Translations under genes and position numbers: made by a program
Part shown: positions 58,905-64,000 of the stretch, one piece after another
Position numbering within the stretch: the first letter of the stretch is position 1
How the letters are laid out: each line of letters starts with the position of its first letter
Assembly: GCF_022751215.1 (NCBI RefSeq)
Contig: NZ_JAICDG010000004.1
Span: 558,001 to 622,000 of the forward strand
Direction: 5' to 3'
From: Actinomadura terrae
GTDB taxonomy: Bacteria; Actinomycetota; Actinomycetes; Streptosporangiales; Streptosporangiaceae
DNA: 64,000 nt
Notes under the pieces: generated by a model
Seen by the model: the letters and a program-made list of their open reading frames with translations, nothing else
What the model was told of the DNA's origin: nothing
The model's database searches: none

Positions 58905-58920
58905 TCGAACGTATATTCGA
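58905..58920. promoter_or_regulatory. LexA (SOS) box-like operator
   Basis: TCGAAC-GTAT-ATTCGA against the actinobacterial LexA consensus TCGAAC-N4-GTTCGA, with one mismatch. The symmetric arms extend to AGTCGAA and TTCGACT. It lies just upstream of the small gene at 58644-58886 in promoter position. Confidence 0.7.
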
Positions 58921-58985
58921 CTTATACCCGCCGACGGTCTCCGGCAACCCTTCCCAGCCCGCACAGGACGGCGCGAAACCGCAGG

Positions 58986-59771
58986 TCAGAGCAGCAGATT
59001 GGCGATCGCGACCAGGCCCACCGCGACGATGACACCGCGCAGGACGAGCGGCGGGATCCGGCGCCCGACCCGGGCGCCGACCAGGCCGCCGACGATGGAC
59101 CCGGCGGCGATCAGCAGCACCGCGAGCCAGTCGATCCGGGTGTCGGAGAAGATCCACATGCCGATGAACACGATCGCGGCCGAGCCGTTCACCACGGCCG
59201 ACAGCACGTTCTTGGCCGCGTTGACGCGCTGGAGGTCGTCGTCCAGCGCGATACCGAGCAGCGCGATCAGCACGATGCCCTGCGCGGCGCCGAAATAGCC
59301 GCCGTACACGCCCGCGAGCAGGACGCCCAGCCACAGCCAGGGCCCGCCGTGGGCGCGGCCCTCGTCCTCACGGCGGCTCAACGTCCAGGCCTGGAGCTTG
59401 GGCTGCACCACCACCAGCACCAGCGCGACCACGATCAGCGCCGGGACGATCACCTGGAACGCGCCCGCCGGCAGCCCGAGCAGCAGCACCGCGCCGATCA
59501 GCGCCCCGACCAGCGAAGCGCTCCCGAGCCGGACCAGCCGCGCCCGCTGCCCCTTCAACTCCTCGCGGTAGCCGTAGGCGCCGGTCACGCTGCCCATGAC
59601 GAGCCCGATGTTGTTCGAGACGTTCGCGACCACCGGCACGTAACCGAGCGCCAGCATGGTCGGGAACGTGATCAGGGACCCCGATCCGACGATCGTGTTG
59701 ATGCCGCCGGCGGCGACCCCGGCCGCGAACACCGCGAGCGCGTCGAGCACGTTCAAGGGCGTCCCATCCAA
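58986..59771 (-). CDS. TSUP-family membrane transporter (TauE/SafE)
   Basis: 261 residues, seven to eight helices, with the TSUP duplicated layout: GINTIVGSGSLITFPTMLAL in the first half and YGGYFGAAQGIVLIALLG in the second, plus NVSNNIGLVMGSVTGAYGYR (in pieces). Members export or import sulphite, sulphoacetate or other organosulphur anions. No sulphur gene is near, so the substrate is open. Divergent neighbours are not linked in function. Confidence 0.9.
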   Translation of the reverse strand: MDGTPLNVLDALAVFAAGVAAGGINTIVGSGSLITFPTMLALGYVPVVANVSNNIGLVMGSVTGAYGYREELKGQRARLVRLGSASLVGALIGAVLLLGLPAGAFQVIVPALIVVALVLVVVQPKLQAWTLSRREDEGRAHGGPWLWLGVLLAGVYGGYFGAAQGIVLIALLGIALDDDLQRVNAAKNVLSAVVNGSAAIVFIGMWIFSDTRIDWLAVLLIAAGSIVGGLVGARVGRRIPPLVLRGVIVAVGLVAIANLLL

Positions 59772-59873
59772 GCGCTAGCGGTTTCTCAACTGCGCTCACG
59801 ATGGTAGAGACCGCGCGCCACGCGATGTGAACAGGGGGTCACTCCCACCCGCTCACGGCCGGCCGGCGCGGGG

Positions 59874-60662
59874 TCAGCGGGCGGCGCGGGCGTACCAGCG
59901 GCCGTTCTGGCGGTCGATGGTCAGCGGCAGCCCGAAGCACGATGTGAGGTGCTCCGCGGTGAACACCTCGTCGACCTTGCCCTGCGCGACGACCTCGCCC
60001 TTGCGCAGCAGCAGCGCGTGCGTGAACCCGTCCGGGACCTCCTCGACGTGATGGGTGACCATCACCATCGTGGGCGCGGCCGGGTCGTCGGCGAGCCGGG
60101 CGAGGCGGGCGACGAGGTCCTCGCGGCCGCCGAGGTCGAGCCCGGCGGCGGGCTCGTCCAGCAGCAGCAGCTCGGGGTCGGGCATCAGCGCGCGGGCGAT
60201 CTGTACCCGTTTGCGCTCGCCTTCCGACAACGTGCTGAACGTGCGTTGGACGAGGTCGGTGCAGCCGAGGGCGTCCAGCAGCGCGAGCGCGCGGGTCAGG
60301 TCGGTGGACTCGTACTCCTCCTGCCAGCGGCCGAGGATCGCGTACGAGGCGGTCAGCACCAGGTCGATGACCTTCTCCGACGTCGGCACCCGCTCGGCCA
60401 CCGCCGAGCTCGCCAGCCCGATCCGGGGGCGCAGCTCGAAGACGTCCGTCTTGCCGATCTCCTCCTCAAGGATCTCGACCGACCCCCGCGTCGGATGCAG
60501 CATCGCCGCCGCGATCTGGAGCAGGGTCGTCTTGCCCGCGCCGTTCGGGCCGACGATCACCCAGCGCTCGTTCTCGTTCACCGTCCACGTGACATCGCGC
60601 AGGAGGTCGGCGCCGCCGCGCGTCACCCCGACTCCGTGGAGCTCCAGTACCTCGCCGGTCAT
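59874..60662 (-). CDS. ABC transporter ATP-binding protein
   Basis: 262 residues: Walker A GPNGAGKTT near residue 38, signature LSEGERKRVQIARAL, Walker B LLLLDEPAAGLDL, H-loop THHVEE. It resembles stand-alone ABC ATPases of the ModF/YlmA group of actinomycetes and has no permease gene next to it, so it may act on translation or with a distant permease. ATG 60662 starts a normal N-terminus (LELHGVGVTRGG); the frame stays open to 61094, but that part overlaps the divergent gene. Confidence 0.9.
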   Translation of the reverse strand: MTGEVLELHGVGVTRGGADLLRDVTWTVNENERWVIVGPNGAGKTTLLQIAAAMLHPTRGSVEILEEEIGKTDVFELRPRIGLASSAVAERVPTSEKVIDLVLTASYAILGRWQEEYESTDLTRALALLDALGCTDLVQRTFSTLSEGERKRVQIARALMPDPELLLLDEPAAGLDLGGREDLVARLARLADDPAAPTMVMVTHHVEEVPDGFTHALLLRKGEVVAQGKVDEVFTAEHLTSCFGLPLTIDRQNGRWYARAAR

Positions 60663-60768
60663 CGCGCGCACTCGACCTCGATCCCGCAATCCAGGTGGCC
60701 TGTTCTCAGGAAAGAACCTATGTGATTGGCGACGCGCGTGGCCCGCCGGGCTCCCCGGACGGGAGACC

Positions 60769-61602
60769 ATGAGCACGTGTGCGGTGGCGCCCGCGATGGG
60801 AACGCTTATCGTGGATCGCATGCCCACTGGGGATTTTCGGGGATGGATGAGCAAGGACGTCGCGACCGCGCTGGTCGCGTGGGGAAACGCGTGGCTGACG
60901 GGGCACGTCGGGCTGGACGAGGCCGTCGACGCGGTCGAGAAGTCGGCGGGCCCGCAGATCCTCGGCGGCGCGCCCGCCGAGGTCACGCTCCGGCGGGGAC
61001 TCGGCGACCTGCGGGTCGGGGGCATGAGCGCGTTCCGGCTGGCGCTGCCCGCGCCGGGCGACCCGCTCGGGCTGACCGGGCCGCCCGACCTCAACAGCGC
61101 GGCGATCGACGCGGGCTCGGCCGTCGTCGTCCGGCTCGGCGAGCGGGCGATGGGGCTCGTCCCGTCCGAGGACCGGCGCGGTTCGTCCTACGTCGGCGTC
61201 CGCTGGACGACCTGGGGCGCGGCGCCGGGGCTGCCCGACGTCCCGTCCCTCGCCGACGCCGACCGGCAGCTCACGCTCGCCATGCGCGACGCGACCGAGG
61301 CGCTGCTCACGGTGGACGGCGTGTCCGGCGTCCCGCCGGAGATCACCGACGCGCTCGCCGACCTGCGCGACCCGCACCGCGGCGACCACCCGCTCGCGCC
61401 CGGCTACCCGCCCCGCGCACACCGGCTCGCCGCGCTCGCGGGACGGCTCTCCCTCGTCGTCGACCTTGCCCGGCGGCTGGACGACCATGGCCTCACCGCG
61501 GACCAGATGTTGCGCCGAGGTGAGGCGCTGCGGCTGCTCGACCGGGCCGTCCGGCGGGCGCAGGTCGCCGCGTGCAACAGCGCCTTCGACCCGGTTCCCT
61601 AG
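60769..61602 (+). CDS. Conserved actinobacterial protein of unknown function
   Basis: 277 residues, soluble, no export signal. Motifs are MSKDVATALVAWGNAWLTGHV, in part, near the start, DDRRGSSYVGVRW-like EDRRGSSYVGVRWTTWG, and a helical, Arg-rich C-terminus (LDRAVRRAQVAACN). The pattern is that of a family common in streptomycetes, but I cannot assign a function. ATG 60769 is taken; 60796 and 60820 are alternatives, and the first lacks a well-spaced ribosome binding site. It is divergent from the ABC gene with a gap of 106 bases. Confidence 0.72.
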   Translation: MSTCAVAPAMGTLIVDRMPTGDFRGWMSKDVATALVAWGNAWLTGHVGLDEAVDAVEKSAGPQILGGAPAEVTLRRGLGDLRVGGMSAFRLALPAPGDPLGLTGPPDLNSAAIDAGSAVVVRLGERAMGLVPSEDRRGSSYVGVRWTTWGAAPGLPDVPSLADADRQLTLAMRDATEALLTVDGVSGVPPEITDALADLRDPHRGDHPLAPGYPPRAHRLAALAGRLSLVVDLARRLDDHGLTADQMLRRGEALRLLDRAVRRAQVAACNSAFDPVP

Positions 61603-61611
61603 CAAGACGAA

Positions 61612-61642
61612 AGCGGGGCGCCCCCGATGGGGACGCCCCGCT
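61612..61642. terminator. Convergent hairpin terminator
   Basis: AGCGGGGCG (61612-61620) pairs with CGCCCCGCT (61634-61642), and the inner CCCC/GGGG extends the helix. It lies between the gene ending at 61602 and the convergent RDD gene. Confidence 0.8.
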
Positions 61643-61656
61643 CGTACCGCCGTCGG

Positions 61657-62367
61657 TCAGGCGCGCACGACGATGGTGTTCACGATCTTGTCGGCGAACG
61701 TCTGCTTGCGGTCGTCCCACAGCGGCCAGAAGAAGCCGAGGTAGCACAGGAACTGGTCGGCGATGTGCGCGAGCTTGCGCACGAACGCCATGCCGAAGCC
61801 GATCGGCTGCCCGGTCTGCGCGCTGACGAGGCGGATGCCCATCTGCCGCTTTCCGATCGACTGCCCGGTCGTGCCCTCCTGGTAGCAGATCCAGAGGCCG
61901 CCGGCGAACGAGATAAGACCGCCGACCATGAGGAGCAGCAGGCCGACGACCGCCGCGCCGCCGCCGCTGGAGGCGAGGAGGAAGAAGAGGAAGTACAGCA
62001 CGGTCATCGGAGCACCGAAGATCAGGGCGTCGATGATGTAGCCGCCCGCGCGCGAGCCCCACTCGGCGAGCTGGCCGGTCGAGCCGTAGTGGTGGTGGTG
62101 CACCTCCTGGTAGGACTGCCCGGGAGGCGCCGCCGGAGGCTGGCCGTACCCGGGCTGGGCCGCGGGCGGGTACCCGGGCTGCGCCGCGGGCTGGCCGTAA
62201 CCGGGCTGCGCCGGAGGCGGGCCGTACCCCGGCTGGGCGGGAGGCTGACCGTAGCCCGGCTGCGCCGGGGGCTGACCGTAACCGGGCTGGGCGGGGGGCT
62301 GGCCGTACCCGGGCTGCTGTTGCCCGTAGCCCGGCTGCTGACCGTAGGGGTCGTAGGGGTTACCCAC
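61657..62367 (-). CDS. RDD-family membrane protein with PGYGQPPAQ repeats
   Basis: 236 residues. The first 90 are a cytoplasmic low-complexity region with about eight repeats of PGYGQPPAQ type, then HHHHY. Residues about 105-236 are the RDD domain with three to four helices (WGSRAGGYIIDALIFG, GTTGQSIGKRQMGIRLV). RDD proteins are membrane proteins of poorly known role, some linked to ion exchange. The Tyr/Gly/Pro-rich tail resembles those of many actinobacterial membrane proteins and may drive phase separation or protein binding; that is inference. Confidence 0.9.
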   Translation of the reverse strand: MGNPYDPYGQQPGYGQQQPGYGQPPAQPGYGQPPAQPGYGQPPAQPGYGPPPAQPGYGQPAAQPGYPPAAQPGYGQPPAAPPGQSYQEVHHHHYGSTGQLAEWGSRAGGYIIDALIFGAPMTVLYFLFFLLASSGGGAAVVGLLLLMVGGLISFAGGLWICYQEGTTGQSIGKRQMGIRLVSAQTGQPIGFGMAFVRKLAHIADQFLCYLGFFWPLWDDRKQTFADKIVNTIVVRA

Positions 62368-62455
62368 ACTTGCTCCTTATTGATTGACCCTGTGGATATG
62401 TGACGCCCGCCGGACCCGGAGGGCTCCGCAAGTCTGACCGACGACGGACATCGGC

Positions 62456-62905
62456 TCAAACTCGAAGAACACCGAGCCGGACGAGCTGCCACAACTCCGA
62501 CCCCACGAGGGCGGAGCCGAGCAACCAGGCACGGGTCCTTGGCTGGAGTGCCCACCACCGTCCACCCGGTCCCAGCGGCGCTAGGGCCACGCCGACCGCG
62601 GCGGTGAGCGCCACCGGGTTCGCGAGCACGGCTTCGGCCGGACGGCCCGCCCCGAACTCGATGAACACGGTGGTACCGCCGCAGACGGGACAGGGAATGC
62701 CGGTGAGCGCCCGGAGGGGGCACAGCACGCCGGGGTCGTTGACACGGTGGATCCATGACGCGCCGACGGCCGCGATGGCCATCGCCGTGACGCGCAGAAG
62801 GACCCCCACGGGGCCGTGCCGCGCCGCGGTGAGGGTCCGGCTGACGATCCCTCCGAGCGCACCTTCCGGTACGCCCGTGGCCGCCGCCCCGGGCACTCCC
62901 CCCAA
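62456..62905 (-). CDS. DUF2752 membrane protein
   Basis: 149 residues with the DUF2752 signature CPLRALTGIPCPVCGGTT near residue 62 (three cysteines), between a first helix (about 37-53) and later helices (about 85-105, 125-142). The family is made of small membrane proteins of unknown function, often next to RDD or TM2 proteins; here the RDD gene follows on the same strand 88 bases later, so they may be cotranscribed. Confidence 0.87.
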   Translation of the reverse strand: MGGVPGAAATGVPEGALGGIVSRTLTAARHGPVGVLLRVTAMAIAAVGASWIHRVNDPGVLCPLRALTGIPCPVCGGTTVFIEFGAGRPAEAVLANPVALTAAVGVALAPLGPGGRWWALQPRTRAWLLGSALVGSELWQLVRLGVLRV

Positions 62906-63347
62906 GGATTCCTCCGCCTCGATGACATTCGTCCGAGTGACCCATATACCGGGTTCACCCCGAGGTGGGTCAAGTCTCCGCGACCATCCGCGATGGGACC
63001 GTTACCAAGAGCGTGCGGACACCACCTCATGGCAAGAGTAGGACAAAGCGCCAGCTACATGGGCACCTTTCCTGCCCCATGTACGAGCAAAACGTTCAGA
63101 TCAACCCGCCCCGCCCCTCCAGGACGAGCGCGAGAAGCAGAGCAGACGACGCCGCGCTGTGGAAGGTGCGCAACTCGCGAGGCGAGAACGGCGCGGAGCG
63201 GAAGGCTCACAAGTACGCGAAGCGAGGACGGCGCGGTCATACAGAGGACGGCGCAGAGCGGTTGCCCGGTGTGCGGCGCGGGGCGTGTGCAGGTGGGGAC
63301 GGCGCGCGGCGGGGGCGGGGCCGGGACGCGCGCCGGTTCGGGAAGCG
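62906..63347. other. Intergenic region with hairpin and degenerate repeats
   Basis: 442 bases between two minus-strand genes. TACATGGG...CCCATGTA (63056-63083) is an inverted repeat that could end the phosphatase message. From about 63176 to 63320 the motif GA(G/A)(G/A)ACGGCGC recurs four times (near 63187, 63222, 63243, 63295) in an irregular array. The frames here look like GC-rich noise, and no gene is supported. Confidence 0.45.
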
Positions 63348-64000
63348 TCAGGCGTTCGCGGCGGCGCCTACCACGCGGGGCGCTTCGGGCTCGCCGATGT
63401 GGTCGGACTCGACGACGTCCGCGACGACGGCGGTGATGTTGTCGGGGCCGCCGTTCTCGCGGGCCAGTTCGATGAGCCGGTCCACGGCGCGCTGCGGGTC
63501 GGCCTCCGCCGAGAGGATCTCGTAGATCCGCTGGGCGTCGACCGGGCCGCTGAGGCCGTCCGAGCACAGCAGGTAGCGGTCGCCGAGGCGGCCCTCGCGC
63601 AGCCGGAGGTCGGGTTCGCGGTCCTCGCGCCCGTCCAGCACCCGGTACAGCACGTGGGACAGCCGGGACGTCTCGGCCGGGTCGGCGCTCTGGCCCGCCT
63701 GCTCGGCCTCGGCCTTGAGCAGCTCGTCCATCGTGTGGTCCTGGGTCATCTGGAACAGCTCGCCGTCGCGCAGCAGGTAGCCGCGCGAGTCGCCGATGTG
63801 CGCGAGCGCGACGGACTCGCCCGACCACAGCATGGCGGTGAGCGTGGTGCCCATCCGGCTGAGGTCGGGGCGCTCCTCGCGGACGATGCGCAACTTCTCG
63901 TTGGCCTCGGCGACGGCGCGTCCCATGATCTCGACAAGGTCGTCACTGTGGGCGGCGGTGTCCAGCGAGCGCAGGGAACCGATGACGGTCGAGCTCGCGA
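63348..64000 (-). CDS. PP2C-family serine/threonine phosphatase (5' part outside window)
   Basis: C-terminal 216 or so residues of a PPM-type phosphatase. Metal- and phosphate-site motifs visible are ALAHIGDSRGYLLRDG, QDHTMDELL, DRYLLCSDGLSGPV and GGPDNITAVVADV. The N-terminal RGxVR/DG motif lies beyond position 64000. The family reverses Hanks-type kinases such as the one at 1603. A PstP-like position in a cell-division cluster cannot be judged from here. A short acidic C-terminus (SDHIGEPEAPRVVG) and no transmembrane helix in the visible part suggest a soluble form. Confidence 0.92.
   Translation of the reverse strand, partial: ASSTVIGSLRSLDTAAHSDDLVEIMGRAVAEANEKLRIVREERPDLSRMGTTLTAMLWSGESVALAHIGDSRGYLLRDGELFQMTQDHTMDELLKAEAEQAGQSADPAETSRLSHVLYRVLDGREDREPDLRLREGRLGDRYLLCSDGLSGPVDAQRIYEILSAEADPQRAVDRLIELARENGGPDNITAVVADVVESDHIGEPEAPRVVGAAANA

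Noticed and set aside
62965-63525. Plus-strand frame of 186 codons
   Set aside because: It starts in the intergenic repeat region and ends inside the phosphatase gene; Arg/Gly-rich composition follows from GC content.

Overview
The window is about 72% GC, dense with genes on both strands, rich in GTG starts and four-base ATGA/GTGA overlaps, and full of secreted proteins, two-component systems, ECF sigma factors and TetR/MerR/GntR/IclR/HxlR regulators. This points to a filamentous high-GC actinomycete. The mix of families (DUF4360 and I36-type secreted proteins, an actinobacterial QcrB, an EphD-like fusion, a short Rho) would fit the Streptosporangiales, for example an Actinomadura-like genus. 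The genus is inference; no rRNA or tRNA gene was seen. It looks like chromosomal accessory or arm-like sequence without insertion sequences, prophage or CRISPR.

Layout. 0.4-14.3 kb: a short Rho factor, a membrane Ser/Thr kinase, an acyl-CoA synthetase, a secreted phytase-like esterase, an ECF sigma factor, a YceI protein with two operator-like repeats, an orphan histidine kinase, a GCS2-type glutamate-cysteine ligase, an overlapping response regulator/kinase pair, and a coupled GntR-Nudix pair. 14.5-20 kb: a small orphan gene, an orphan cytochrome b (QcrB), four translationally coupled secreted DUF4360 paralogues, and a membrane-anchored protein made of three exact 59-residue Cys/His repeats. 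20-31 kb: a secreted streptogrisin-like protease, a tripeptidyl-aminopeptidase-like hydrolase, a serine hydrolase, a drug-efflux MFS protein, small secreted proteins, a membrane-spanning HTH protein, two decayed copies of an Rpn-like family, and a Pro-rich surface protein.

30-46 kb: IclR, DUF1232, an alpha/beta hydrolase, an RlpA-like protein behind a structured leader, a His-rich secreted protein, a ferritin-like di-iron protein with a perfect inverted repeat in its promoter, LURP-one and TetR genes, chorismate mutase, an ECF41-like sigma factor, azoreductase, a divergent SDR/TetR pair with twin operators, SnoaL, HxlR, a lipoprotein, YnfA, and a decayed FAD monooxygenase beside a MerR gene. 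46-64 kb: small membrane proteins, an EphD-like hydrolase-SDR fusion, a MerR/GyrI pair, two tandem CapA lipoproteins, catalase with a palindromic promoter, two tandem I36-type inhibitors, NfeD/SPFH, a DUF2231-Rieske protein, a small gene behind a LexA-like box, TSUP, an ABC ATPase, RDD, DUF2752, and the 3' part of a PP2C phosphatase.

The most unusual region is 16.7-19.95 kb (DUF4360 tetrad plus the triple Cys/His repeat protein). The best regulatory leads are the LexA-like box at 58.9 kb, the inverted repeat at 36.65 kb, the twin operators at 41.1 kb and the palindrome in front of catalase.
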